Shown one piece after another: positions 1 through 14,468 of a stretch of DNA of 64,000 nt (position 1 is its first letter; each line of letters starts with the position of its first letter). Both the position numbers and the translations under genes were made by a program. The notes beneath the pieces were generated by a model. That model ran no database searches and had not been told where the DNA came from. It saw only the letters and a program-made list of their open reading frames with translations. Source of the DNA: Brachyhypopomus gauderio (lineage: Eukaryota > Chordata > Actinopteri > Gymnotiformes > Hypopomidae); NCBI RefSeq assembly GCF_052324685.1, contig NC_135218.1, positions 17,523,479-17,587,478 on the forward strand, written 5' to 3'.

Positions 1-779
1 ATTGCTGTGTTTGAGTGTGTAGATGATCCAACATCCATCAGATCATAGTTTTGCACAACTGATCTAGTTTATCAAGGTTGTAGGTAGCACCTAAATGTAA
101 ATGCCTAAATCTAAACTCTGCTGGGCATTTAATCTGCAGGATCAAAATCAGAGACACGCACGCCTGATCTAAACATAGCAGAAAGAAACGATAATGCTGA
201 AGTGATTTTGAGAACTCGATATATTACATTTTTTATCCATTGTTTCATCTTAATTTTAATTGTTGCATATCGTTACCTATTAACTGGGTCTCCCTATCAC
301 ACGACAGCTGGCCACCTGGGACGATTGCATGTAACATGCGCTTCCTTCAAATTGCATTATTTCAACCACTGCATCTTTTCAGACCGAAAGGTGCAACATT
401 ATAGGAGAGCTTAGGGGACGAGTAACTGCTGCAGGCATGGACATGTAGGAGCTCTCTGGAACTTTGTGATATCGCTGGTATTGGAACTGGAGATGTCTCA
501 ATGATTGACCAAAACCCAACGCTTGGTCTGTTGGGCTCGGCATTTATAGTGGGCTCATAGTGTAGTTTGACAAAATCAAAGTGATGTGGAGGTGATGTAG
601 TTACAACTCCTGCATGTTCTCCATCACTTCAGTAATGTTGCTCATCTTTGAAAGGATTCTCTTACACACAGCATGAATATAACTTCTCCTGTTCAATCAT
701 GGGATTATGAATCTGGGCCTTGCCATGCTTAGAAGGATGCTGCTCATTTGAAAGCAGCTTGCACAATTTTCTTTCTTTT

Positions 780-807
780 GTGTGTGTGTTTGTGTGTTTG
801 TGTGTTT

Positions 808-848
<41 letters not shown>

Positions 849-850
849 CG
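780..850. repeat. (TG)n microsatellite
   Basis: TG/TTTG-type repeat grading into TGCG units at its end. It yields only artefactual His-Thr reading frames on the other strand. Confidence 0.95.
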
Positions 851-1904
851 TGCGTGCATAAGCAAGTAAAGTTGTAAACCGTTGTGGTGAGACAGCTGGT
901 ACACAGTGACTACTGTAATAGCCTATTAGCAGGATCATGCAAACATTCAAGCGGACTGTAAATGCACAGTAAATGTGCAGTATTGCATGGCTGATTATTA
1001 CAACAGTGAGTGCTTAGAAACACGGGTGCTAAACCCTTGGCCTGATGACCCACATTTGGGAATTCTCCACTACAACTTGTCTGATACAGAGTTGATTGTG
1101 GTTTAAAAAATTATATTGTTCAGATTAATAATGATAGTAACCTGATTACAAGTTTGTAGACTGTGTATAGTCTGTAAATGTGAGCAATAAATCTTTGAAA
1201 CATGACCTAAAAAGGAACATGAATGTTCAAAATGAGGGTTCATATGTTGACCCTTCTGTGACCCCATAATCATAATTATAATTCATTCTCCTTTTACCAC
1301 ACTCTACTGGTAAAATTATGAAGAGTCAGTAAACTAGCATCATTTGTCTTTCTTGACCATCAAATATGACTATCAAAAATATGTTTGTAAGACTTTGAAT
1401 TTTTCCTTGGGTTTAACCAACTGAAACTAATAAATACACATAAATGAACAATAGAAAACTGTCTTGAGTATGAGAGAACTTGACTGAGAACAGAAAACAG
1501 AAACTGCTTCATTGATTTATTTTGGAGTTAGGATATTGTGAGATTTTTTCCCCCCTCTTCTTGAAAAACAAAAGGTTGGTGGCTTGTGGTTAAACTGCAC
1601 TACACTAAATCATTCACGTGGTTCCTCCTGACTCCCTATCACCAGAGTGCAGTGAGGCAGCTTCACCTCAGCCCACCGCTGCTTCCTCTCCGCGTCCAAT
1701 CCAATCACAGAATCGGTAGGTTTCTGTGAGACTGGGCCCTTTGACTCTTGGCCAACGAGGCTCATTTAAATGTTTGTTAATCGAGAGTGAAGAACAATTT
1801 ACGAAATGTGTTGGAGATGTTTCATCCCTTTCAACTCAACCATACATGTGCTGAATGAGGTGATTTGGTTTGATTTAAATTAGCCTAAAAAAAAACCCTG
1901 AAAG

Positions 1905-2283
1905 GTGTATTGTCACTGGTTACAATGGCACCTGTCACACAAGTTCTTAATGAAGTTCTTGAAGATGTTGGAAGCAGGACAAGCATAAGGATCTGACATG
2001 GGCCAAATAGTGGTGGTTAGATGTTTGGATCAGATCACTTCCAATACACAAGCTTGTGTGGGGTGGACCGAGCAAGGACAATTGGTGAACAACCAACTAA
2101 GGCTCATTGAAGCCTATCGGATGCTAAAGCTGTTTTGTTCAGTGTTGATGAAGAGCACACATTGGTAAAGTTCATGCTGGCTGTGATGGGTGTGAGAACA
2201 CGCAGTGCATTGCAGCTTGCTGCGTATCTCAGTCCGATGGAATATCTGTGGGATGTGGCAGAGGTGGCAAAAGGGGCTTTATT
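1905..2283 (+). mobile_element. Decayed Tc1/mariner-like element remnant
   Basis: Several short segments in order resemble parts of the Tc1-like transposon common in teleosts: the 5' part (about 1925-2115), a mid part around 2190-2225 and the segment encoding the SP.EYLWDV motif around 2230-2262 near the end of the transposase. Large parts are missing between them and no open frame remains. Recognised from general knowledge of fish Tc1 elements, not by search. Terminal repeats are not visible. Confidence 0.6.
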
Positions 2284-2284
2284 G

Positions 2285-2516
2285 CTACGCTAGAGCCCTT
2301 AGGTGGTGGACAGGTCTACGCTAGAGCCCTTAGGTGGTGGACAGGTCTACGCTAGAGACCTTAGGTAGTGGACAAGTCTAAGCTAGAACCCTTAGGTGGT
2401 GGACAGGTCTATGCTAGAACCCTTAGGTGGTGGACAGGTCTACGCTGGAAACCTTAGGTGGTGGACAGGTCTACGCTAGAACCCTTAGGTGGTGGGCAGG
2501 TCTACAATAGAACCCT
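2285..2516. repeat. 31-bp minisatellite, first block
   Basis: About seven tandem copies of a 31-bp unit with core CTTAGGTGGTGGACAGGTCT. It starts right where the Tc1-like remnant ends and resumes after the inserted retroposon tail at 2661-2750. Confidence 0.9.
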
Positions 2517-2660
2517 AGGGACTAGGGAACTAGGGAGTTTTTCCTTGCCACTGTCGCCTTTGGCTTGCTCACTGGGGGCTAGGACTCGGCACTTGTAAAG
2601 CTGCTTTGTGACAACAACTGTTGTAAAAATTTACAAATAAAATTTGATTTGATTTGATTT
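2517..2660 (+). mobile_element. LINE/SINE-type 3' tail inserted in the minisatellite
   Basis: A 144-bp segment containing the teleost retroposon 3' end (GAGTTTTTCCTTGCCACTGT .. GCTTTGTGACAACAACTG) and ending in a GATTT-repeat tail. It is flanked by the 7-bp direct repeat GAACCCT (2510-2516 and 2661-2667), the expected mark of target-primed insertion of a 5'-truncated copy. The exact LINE or SINE family is not assigned. Confidence 0.7.
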
Positions 2661-2750
2661 GAACCCTTGGGTTGTGGGCAGGTCTATGCTAGAACCCTTA
2701 AGTAGTGGACAGATCTACACTAGAACCCTTAGGTGGTGGGCAGGTCTACC
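2661..2750. repeat. 31-bp minisatellite, second block
   Basis: About three further units of the same 31-bp repeat after the inserted element, showing it was one array before insertion. Confidence 0.85.
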
Positions 2751-3649
2751 TTGGAAATATTTCTTATTTATGCTATTATATGAATGTGATTGAAATGTGT
2801 TGATCAGAAATGCAATTAGCTGCATGCAATATTTGGAAACTGTTGATGTAAAAGTTCAGTTTGTTAGCATATTTAACTGCAATCCAGAGAATAAGAGAAT
2901 GACTGCTGTCTCAGTTGTGAAGTGGGTTAAAAGGTTTCTGATCGTGTGGCTGGTTGCTATTTAAATCACGTAATTGCTAAACAGCAAGAGGTTTCCTATC
3001 AACCATATTTGCAGAGTGAAACCATACCCTACTAATCTCAACACACAGGCCTCCAGTGTTGTGCTGCTGGTTTCCGGTTCATTCGGCTTCTTTCTGTCTC
3101 TTCTCTCATTCTCTTTCCCCTCTCTGTCGCCCTCAGAAAATATGTTTTTAAAATATCACCTTAGCACAAACTTCACTTTGTACGAAGAAACATCTTATTC
3201 ATGAAGTTGCTGATTAGCCACTAAGACTTTTTAATGAATATGATAAAATTAACTGTTTATTAAACATCTGAGGTCACACACGAGGTGCTTGTGTGTTGCG
3301 GTTGCTTTGAAAAACCTATGAATACCTTTCTTCCCACATGTCTGTCTTGGTGAAAACAGTGTGTTCCAGGTAAGTGTGTGTGTTTTTAAGCTGCTTACTC
3401 CCCACAAAAAAAAACACATTCCCATTTGCCCTAGTCTCATCACCTGTATTTTGTTGTATTTTTTCATAGTGTGCATGAGTTGAATATCCATTAAATTGTA
3501 GTAATTTAACTTGAACGCTGTGCAAAAGCTTGAAAACAGTTACAGGGCTATTTTAAATCTCCCCAGCTAGAGTTTATCTGCTGAGTTTAAAGGTGAGAAA
3601 AAAAACCCTTCAGAATGAAACCACATCCTTCTGAGCACAAGACAGGCTT

Positions 3650-3650
3650 T

Positions 3651-3699
<49 letters not shown>

Positions 3700-3750
3700 A
3701 CGCGCCCTTGCGCATATATGAATGTATGTATGAATGTATGTGTGTGTCTT
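3650..3750. repeat. (TA)n(TG)n microsatellite with TATG units
   Basis: Compound TA then TG repeat followed by GAATGTATGTAT units. Non-coding. Confidence 0.9.
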
Positions 3751-4477
3751 CTCCATGTTGAAGAAGCTGTGACACTGCACACTTTCTAGAGGAACCACTA
3801 ACGTACGAGTATATAGTTTTCCATGATGACGGCACTTATCAAAGCCCCTTTTTGCATTACATGATCTATAAATTGCAAGGACCCATAAAAGGACCCATAT
3901 CATGCATTATTTTATCATTTAATATTTTTTCCTTGAACTGCAGTATAAGTGGAACTAAATCTGTGGTAGACTGAATCAGTAGAGGTATGCAAATGAATCT
4001 GTTCTTGGGCCGTTTGAAAGTCTGTGATTTCAAAGCTTGATTTTGCAGCTTAGATTCCATTTATGATCTGTCGGAGGGAGGGGGGCAGAGGGTTTGGGGC
4101 TTTACTTAAGTTTAGTAAAGCAAGGGAAATTCAATTTTCTATGATGGGGACCTTTAAATTATCTCATTATGGAGAGCTCATATCTGCTACACTCCAGACA
4201 AATCTGTGAGCTCACTTATGTACGAATGTTGTATGCTTATTTGATTTATTTTACAATTACTGTCTTCACTGAATTCAGCATGGTATTAGTCCCATATTCT
4301 CTCTCTAATCTATGAGCATCCCAAGTCTTTAACACATCTCATTAACTTATGAGTCTTTTTTTTTTTATCATATTCCATAATTCTGTTACTCCCAACATAT
4401 GCCAATCAACCTTTTTAGAAATAATATGCTAAATATTAGCAGTGAATTTTGGGGACCAACATATGCTAACATACTAG

Positions 4478-5473
4478 CAGTGTTGCCATAGTTACTTTGA
4501 AACAGTAATCCGACTACTGACTACTGACTACTTCTTTAAAAAGTAACTCAGTTAAGTTACTGACTACTTGCTTTTAAAAGTAACTAAGTTAGATTACTTT
4601 TAGTTACTTTCAGCAGAGGCTGATCCCCGGCCCCTATAACATGAAAATGACTACCAGTTCTGCCAATACTCACTTTATTGACATGTATTTTAACCGGAAC
4701 ATCAAAAATGACACTGGCATTTGTAAACTTTTTCTTGAAATAGGCTTACATGTTTTTTAAATAAATAAATAAGACAGTCTTTCTGTTCAACTCCGCCCAC
4801 TTACAGGGTTGCCAACTCTCACGCATTGAGACACACGCATTTGACTGTCTTCACACGCTTACACGCCACACTTCCGATATCTCACGCCGAAAAAAAATAA
4901 ATCTAGTTTATTTACCTCTGATCCACATCTATGATTCAATGAGTTACTAGTTCGATCTGGCGCCAACCACCGGCGATCGATCGATCGCGATATAACACTG
5001 AATTTAGTCCATGTTACACCCCGCCCGGTAACAATTTACGTTCGCCGCCAAGCCCCGGTTTTTTTTTCAGGTTTGACGTTGTGTTTTTGAAAGTAGACAG
5101 CACTCTGTTGCCAGCACAGAGTGTACAACGGACCTTAATGTTGTCTTCCTTAGCCGAAATAAAATCAAAATAATGCCTGTATTTCCAGCTGCTAAAGGCG
5201 AACCTCAACTTCCATATTGTTCACATCTGACTTTGGCGCAGCAGAGCAGAGATGACGTAACCGCGTAAGAAACGTGTAGCCAAAAAATAAGAATGAATAA
5301 ATATAACCTACGTTCCCCCGAAATGCAGAAATAGTAACGCACGATGTTTTAGATAAGTAACTTTAATCTGACTACTAGTTTTTAAATAGTAGTTGCGTTA
5401 GACTACTCGTTACTGAAAAAAGTAGTCCGACTACAGTAACGCGTTACTAAGTAACGCGTTACCGGCATCACTG
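4478..5473. mobile_element. hAT-superfamily element with intact ends
   Basis: About 1.0 kb bounded by inverted ends CAGTGTTGCC (left) and CAGTGATGCC (right, reverse strand) and by a perfect 8-bp target duplication CATACTAG at 4470-4477 and 5474-5481. Subterminal regions are rich in AGTAAC/GTTACT motifs in both orientations, as in hAT elements. The inside keeps only a piece of the transposase BED finger on the minus strand, so it is non-autonomous. Confidence 0.88.
5062..5208 (-). pseudogene. hAT transposase N-terminal BED zinc-finger remnant
   Basis: Minus-strand reading of about 49 residues: W-x-Y..YF, NIKVRCTLC, then LSTFKNTTSNLKK. This is the start of a BED finger (aromatic pair and Cys-x2-Cys) as found at the N-terminus of hAT transposases. 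The following His pair is gone: the frame runs into unrelated sequence after NLKK. No DDE catalytic region or dimerisation domain remains in the element. Confidence 0.8.
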
Positions 5474-6132
5474 CATACTAGTAGTAATTTTCTTCTACAT
5501 CTGAGGATAATTAGATTACTCTTTAAATTATTGTTGATACATTGCTTAAGGACAAATAATCACCATCAAAAATAGTAAATGAAATCTTTTTTAAATCCAG
5601 AAGAATTCTAGATCAGTTCTGAACCACTCTGTCCATGTGACTTTTTTAAACATACCTAGTAAAATATAGTGTTACTGTAATGCCAATTGCCTTTGTAGTG
5701 CATTAGCAGCTTATATAACCATGCCAGTAAAATACATTTTATCTTAACTAGAAACTAGTGTTCAAGTTTGCAGTGCTGATACATTTATCACTGTGCATGA
5801 AACCTAAATAACTTTAGTACTAACACAGTATTTGCTCTGATAAAAGTGTTGTACAGAATACCATGTGAAGCATCTTTAGAGGGAGGCTTTGGCCTTTACC
5901 TACTGAACTTTAGGTTGTGTTCTTGTGCATGTTCGAAATCATTATTAGTTATTGTGATGCAGAGGTGTGCATGCTTAATTTGTTTCTTTTCATCCTCACA
6001 GATAAAAAATTAACTCGCTGTTTAAATTTGTTTTTGTCCCGAAAACCTTTAAGTTGCCATGGGTCCGTCATCCACTGTCTGATATAGATGCGATATAGAA
6101 TTTTTAATAACATCCCTGGTCTTTGTTCACAG

Positions 6133-6405
6133 ATTCGCTGTTTAAAAGGTCAGAGGGGCTTACCCGGCCAGACCAGTTTTGACGGGATCCATATCGTCAA
6201 TCACTACAGAGGTGATGACGAATCATACCAGTCTTCGGATGAAGACAACATGAAGCTAACGTCACACCTGACCGCTTGTCGAGGTGGTGGCCGCATCACT
6301 CTCCACCCCCAGCTGGTTGACTCGGACAGCGAGGGGGACGAGGATGGGGAGGAACTGAGGCTCACAGTTCCCCTAAACAGCAGCCATAAGACCACCACTG
6401 TGTGA
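6133..6405 (+). CDS. evi5: EVI5 (TBC-domain RabGAP), terminal coding exon only
   Basis: EVI5 is a TBC-domain Rab GTPase-activating protein with a long C-terminal coiled coil that acts on recycling endosomes and the cytokinesis midbody; only its last 90 residues are here. After the acceptor AG at 6131-6132 the exon opens in phase 0 with IRCLKGQRG, then DGIHIVNH and GDDES..SSDED, all hallmarks of the vertebrate EVI5 tail, and ends in TTTV before TGA. The middle is acidic (DSDSEGDEDGEE). The TBC and coiled-coil exons lie upstream of the window. The neighbour gfi1 in the same orientation is the conserved EVI5-GFI1 pair of vertebrates, which supports the call. Whether this is one of two teleost co-orthologues cannot be told. 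Confidence 0.9.
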   Translation: MRCLKGQRGLPGQTSFDGIHIVNHYRGDDESYQSSDEDNMKLTSHLTACRGGGRITLHPQLVDSDSEGDEDGEELRLTVPLNSSHKTTTV

Positions 6406-8771
6406 CTACAAACACTAATGCAACAGACTGCCGCCTGTAGCCTGGGAGGAGGAATTACGCCTGTGAGCTCATATTTTCATCCAGGTTCAACTGCCATCTA
6501 CATGTACACAGCTCTTCACTACAACATCTATATCATCTTCACAAACCATGAACTGGGATTTTTTTCTTCACATCTGCCTTACCTATTTTGTTTTTGCCAA
6601 AATTAGTCAGATGTTCTTACTACTACTTTGTGTAGGATTCCAGTAGGTGTTGGAGTGGATTATCAGGCTTATACAGACTCTAAGACCACGCAGGACTTGA
6701 ACTCAACCCCTCAATGTCTGAGGGTGTTTGGTTCCATAACCCTGTGCTTTACTCTACCAGGGAAGAACCGGCTTATATGATATAACATTTTATGCCTAAT
6801 GAGAATTCTACTAGTTTTTATTCTTTAAGATTTGTTTTGTTTTTTTTTTTATTATTATTGTTTTTTTTTTTTTTTTTTTTTTTAACAAAACCATCGAAAG
6901 CCCATGGTCACTCTGAGAGAAATGTACTGAAGATTTTGAAACACTATCCTTTAGGTGAACGTTGTACAGAACAAAGAAACATTGCTCAGTGTCATATCAA
7001 CCAAAAGTAATAACCCTTTGTTGCTCATGGCATGGAGTACATATGTTCACCTTTGATGTTGCGTAAAAGTGCCGTGTTGAGGCTCCCCGTTTTGTGTATA
7101 TATGTACATGTTTTTGAAAAAATTTTTTTTCCTTTGGTTTTGCATCTTCATTATGACTTGAAAGTATGTATGTAATGGATTTCAGATCCTCAGTGTACAG
7201 TGTGTAATTGAGTTAAAGGGACTGGATGGCCATTTTTGGGAGAGCTTCGGGTGCAACACGGCGTTAATCCTGCGTCCTCTGTACTGTAACCTGATCCTCA
7301 TGTCACATGTGGATCTTAACATATCTGTTGCCCGGGACGTTGTTAAGGATCACTGTGTCTTCAAGCATGTTTGAAAAGAGCATGTTGCAGATTTTAGAAA
7401 TGTTAGACTAGGTCACTGATTATATACTTTTCTGTTTTACCTGCCCCTCCCCCCCCTCCCAATCCCCAACTCAAATAACAATGCAAATACAAACCAATTA
7501 AGAGGGTGTGATATTATAATGAGTGTTTGTTGATTTGCACAGCAATTATGTTCAGCACATTTGTTGCATATTTGCACATAACATGCAGAGGCTCCAAAAG
7601 TATTTGGACACTTATGTTGTTGTTTTGGCTCTGTTCTCTAGCACGTGAGATTTGAAATGGCAGTGAGTATGGTGGTTAAAGAGTATACTGGCAGCATTTT
7701 CCTATAGCAAAGGAACCATGTACAAATTGTCATACTTTGTACATATGAGCTCAATTACAAGTTAGAGGAGTAAAAAAGATTCTCCATTTACTTTTTGGTT
7801 GTGTACTGTTTACATTTAATGAAATCCTCAAATGAATGGAACCTCTGAAACGTTTACGTATATGTTTATTGCCGGTCAATATATGTGTTTAGGGTCAGTG
7901 TGCAGCTTGATAATGAGGCACTATCCAGAGACCTTTTAGCCTTTTGGCCTTGAGAATTCCCTTTTTATGTTGATGTTAGAATGTGAGTTTGCCTGGCTCT
8001 ACCATTAGCAGTCATCTCACCAGTAAAAAAAAGCTGAGTAATTTCCAGTTGCAGCTACCAGCTGCCCGAGTTTTAACACTTGACATCTGCACGGTTTCAG
8101 AAATGAAGTGCTGTTTCTGTTTTTGCTCTCGCATAGGTTCATCTCTCCCTCGTGCATCCAAAATACGTTGCTCCTGATGTCTGCCCCTTTTTCCACCTTT
8201 CAGAAGCAACCAGGTCTTTCTGCTCTTGGGACTTTCTAGTGCTTTTAATAGTAAGTTTGGAGGCTCTGCAAGTCGTGTTTCCTGTGTATGACATCTGTCT
8301 ACACCAGTCCTTTTCTTTATAGTGGTGTAATAAACAGCACATTTCAGCATGCTGTATATCAGACTTCTTTAAACCAGATTATAACTTATTTCACTTTGAG
8401 TAACATCTCTTCAGTCAGTCTGGTGCCAAGCATGGATGAAGAAAAGCCTGCATGGAAGACTAAGAACGAAAACTGCAAGTAAATGCACCAAATTCCACCT
8501 GTCTAAAAGAAAAAGCTTCACATACTTTTGGATCCCGCCCTGCCCCCAATCCGAATATGCTGGAAATGGTTAATCTGATTTAATCTGCTATGTCTGAATG
8601 CACTGTCATTATAGTCAAGTTTGATATTCTCAATTAAAACAGTAAGTTGTTCGGCGACAAACGTAGGAACCATTGTATGACTGTGACATCCAGGGAGTTA
8701 ACGGTTTCTGAAAATACCGCAGTAATGTTGATTACAATGTAATCTATGCTCTGCGATTTCAGTGTAATAAA
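6406..8771 (+). other. evi5: evi5 3'UTR and downstream flank
   Basis: No coding exon is visible. AATAAA hexamers at 8329-8334 and 8766-8771 are candidate polyadenylation signals; EVI5 transcripts in other vertebrates have long 3'UTRs, so either is plausible. The stretch includes T-rich runs around 6840-6885. The true end is not determined. Confidence 0.45.
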
Positions 8772-11529
8772 CCGCGCCAGTGTCTCCCATGCTCCAAATC
8801 ATCACATTTACTGCAGAACTAAACGTCTGCTTTGGTTATTTCTATCACTCCCCATATAGCCAGCGCATCTACTAATGATTAGATCCATGAAATTATTCAG
8901 ATCTCTGAAATGGTTCTGAATGCGCAATTAGCAAATATTCAAATACCTGACATAGTCTTGTAGTACAATTAAAAACACTGAAGGGCTCAAAGTACTGCTG
9001 GAACGATATGGAATGTCGGTGGTAAGTGTAAGTTACCAATATAAAATTAACGGGCAAGTATTATTTACTGACAATAAAATCGGCGTTTGATAAAATTGTC
9101 TCTTGTGTTCTTGCGATAGAACGGCAACTAACTACCCTAAACTAATTTTGCGTGCAAATACATTTGAAACTTTTATAAAGTTGAAAAGCAAATCTACTTT
9201 GAGTCAATGTATGCTTATTTATATAACGGTTAATGTCGTGTACCGTTGATTCTGAACAGCTGAAGTATGCTGGTTTTTGTAGTTATAATTTCAGCGTGCC
9301 GGGCCACAATAACCTCAGCTTTGCTAATGAGGCGTGTTACAAATAACGTTTTCAGGAAGTTGTTTTCATAGCTTGGGTTAAAAGCGCTCATCATGGTTAT
9401 AGCATAGAGTTGACAGCCAGACTAAACGAAACGATTATATCAAAATAGGCAAGGCTAAGGGGAAAAGGTAAGCGATAATGCTTATAATTTTGAAACTTAA
9501 TAAGCGAAACAATTTTTGAAAGAGTGGATTGTAACATCTAAATTTCAATCAAAGCTTCGAAATCAGCAAATCACGACTTGAAAAGCGCGCGTTTCAATTT
9601 AGCTCGATCTTTGTGATTAAATTCGGATACTATACATTTTATGTTACTAACCAATAGATTTTCTTGTAATCGACAAAATTAGGATAGATTAAAACTAATT
9701 TAACGCGGTGTAGCTGATACCATATGATCATTCGTAATATACGACATTAGATACGTCTAAACACAAACCACAAACAATTAAAATTAATCTGTACTAAGAA
9801 ACGGTTTGTGTAATATACGCTGTTGCCAGCCTTTTTGCGCAAAGGATGCTGCACGCACGTGGTCCCCATAATCGAGGCTAATTCTCGGTCAAATGAAGCT
9901 CTTGACTTGGTGAAGGAATGTTTTAATGTTTTTGGCTACTACAACGATACACAGCCAAGCCACGAATGCATATGCTCTGCTATCGTTCTCTGATAATCAA
10001 CATTTTGAGTTTTTCTTCACAAGAGACATTAATTCTCTCACATCTAATCACAAGGATGTTTTTCTTCTGTCCATTTTTTTCAATTCTCCTGGGTACCAAT
10101 AAGTGTTTGCTTTCAACCTGTCCGTTTAGGTGCGGTTCAATCCGTCTGCCAACGTTATTTTGCATTATGAGAACGAGATTTAGAAATACAACAAAAAGAA
10201 AGAAAACAATAAGCACGTAAATTATGCAAATGCACTCAAACGAGGTCAACAACAAACTCGTTTTTATTTTGAATAAATAAACATAGGCGAATGTTTTGTC
10301 AAAACGGTTAGGTTTGTTTTATCGTGCACTATCTAAGGCCGGATGACAGGGGGTGTGTTGGTCTAATCAACAGAAGGCACATTGAGCTTTGATTTCCTGC
10401 GGCCTTGCGGATGGATGATTAAAATCCATGAACTATCCTTCTGCAGATATGAGTTTCCAGTTAAGTCTAAGATTATCAGTTCACATGCTGATTCATTCTA
10501 ATTTGTCTTAGCCAACACTAAAGCGCAGACTGTAGTAGTAAGAGGTGAGGGGTGGCAGGAGGCGAAGGTAGGTGAGAGGGTGCCTTATCAACTGGTACCC
10601 AAAGTCCGTCTGCCGCAGGAGCTGAATACGTTGCCCTGTTGTACCGGGTATCATGGGGCCACGACAGATCACCGGCGTCCCCTCTGTACACGAGGAGAAC
10701 AAGGCAGCTCTGTTTCTGCAGTGAATACGTGAACCAGGCGTGAAACTAGAGACCACACTCGTGCGGGGTTTTATTTCATATTGGTCGTTTTCAAATTCAA
10801 ATCACTATGTGTTATTTAAGTTCATCTCTCGCTTAACTTGTTTGATTTAAATATGTAAGATGTAATATGTAACTTCGTTATGTCTATAATATAACCTATC
10901 TCAGCTACTGGAAATATTAAAATGTATGTGCATTGCCTCTAAACATTTCGACTTGTAAAACATGAAACCTAAAAGGGAAACTGTCCAAAGTGTATTTGGG
11001 CCATATCATTTATACTTTATGTAATATATACTTTCTATTCTTTCTAGATTATCATGAAATCGAACACTGCAGAAAATGTCTGATGTTGAAACAGTATTAT
11101 GATGCTACAGCCTTCGCCTCGTGCCTGACTGCTCGTCTCCGCATTTCCTCTCCTCCTGCTGCTAGATATCAAGTAGCACATTGATAAAGCAGTGTGTCAC
11201 TTATCCTGATTGCCTTGGTCCCAATTCCCTGAGGAACTGTCTGCTCGCGTTCATTTGAAGGGCCGGACCAATCGCAGTCCCGAAGCAGGAACACTGCGGG
11301 TAGTCTCTTTAAAGCACCTGTCTTTGCAACACCTGGCAGACGGCGAGTGGCAATGCGCATGCTCGAACTCTGTCAGTCTCTCTCACACAGGAGCTGTGTC
11401 CTTCATCCAATGGCCTTTCAATAGTTCTACGGATAAATTAGAGTTGCTGCATCAAACGGACTACCATACTGCTGACTTACCAGTGGTTTTCTATAACCTA
11501 CAGGACAAGGGATCAAGAGAGCAGAAAAC
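8772..11529 (+). promoter_or_regulatory. evi5-gfi1 spacer and gfi1 upstream region
   Basis: This 2.7-kb AT-rich spacer has no supported coding exon. It must hold the gfi1 promoter and any non-coding 5' exon; the last few hundred bases (about 11100-11529) are less AT-rich and include a CCAAT motif near 11407. GFI1-type AAATCAC cores occur at 9568-9574 and 10799-10805, which could serve the autorepression known for GFI1, but such short motifs also occur by chance. A GC-richer block at 10530-10750 is unexplained. Confidence 0.4.
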
Positions 11530-13816
<2,287 letters not shown>

Positions 13817-14468
13817 GAAAAGACCTTAGTTCTTGCATCTAAAAAAAGAGAAACAACTGATGGACAATCCACTGGCTTTCTCACTTGCTTACATAGGCTA
13901 ACACAGTGAACACCCAGACGTGTCCCAGGTTTTCATCTTGAGAACGCGCTCTGTACTTTGTGTACACGAGTCAGCAGTAACCTAGCAGGTCTGGCAGCTC
14001 AGGACTCAAACCCATACAGAGATTGTGTCTGAACCCAAAATATTATCACCAAAATAATCTGAGAGGCACAATAACCGCCGCGAGAAAGGACATTGCTATC
14101 ACCCAAAATATCAGCTGAGGTGGAGAAAATCACCGCACGTCAAAAGAATGCCACTTTGTTTTTAACGCCGCAGAGCAGGTGCTGGCAAAACAACCACTAC
14201 AAAAACTGCGTGATTTCATAAATACAAGAGTTGTTTGTGTATTATATAAACTTAACTGATTTGGCGACTTGTCAGACATTTTTTTTCCATTCGTTTAACT
14301 TGCCTACCCCCAATAATTATTTAATCAAATTTGCACATGGCTGTTTTTATCGAAAACATGGACCAACTGCAGTACAAGCCTATTAAGGCTATTTAAGTGT
14401 ATTCATGTTAAAATTCTTTTATAAAATCAATAATCACTATTTATATGTAAAGACATTGTTTGAATAAA
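13817..14468 (+). other. gfi1: gfi1 3'UTR with AATAAA at 14463-14468
   Basis: The stretch after the gfi1 stop is AT-rich with no coding signal and reaches a canonical AATAAA about 650 bases on, followed by more AT-rich sequence. It is the likely end of the transcript. Confidence 0.6.

Larger units (their letters stand above)
1..6132 (+). other. evi5: evi5 last intron (3' part), repeat-rich
   Basis: No evi5 coding exon could be supported upstream of 6133, so this stretch is taken as the last intron of evi5 or part of it. It contains TG microsatellites, a decayed Tc1-like element, a 31-bp minisatellite interrupted by a LINE-type tail, and a complete-ended hAT element, each listed separately. 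The acceptor at its end is a pyrimidine stretch followed by AG at 6131-6132. Assignment as intron is an inference from the terminal exon that follows. Confidence 0.7.

Noticed and set aside
662-950. His-Thr-rich frames on the minus strand (and similar ones at other CA/TG runs)
   Set aside because: Simple translation of dinucleotide repeats.
1646-1715. Exon-like 70-bp segment with AG acceptor and GTAGGT donor in the evi5 intron
   Set aside because: In the only frame that could join the phase-0 last exon it reads into TGA, and it has no similarity to EVI5.
6001-6024. Second CACAG acceptor followed by CTCGCTGTTTAAA, similar to the start of the evi5 last exon
   Set aside because: It is followed by in-frame stops, and the similarity is only about 12 bases; the acceptor at 6131-6132 gives the conserved protein.
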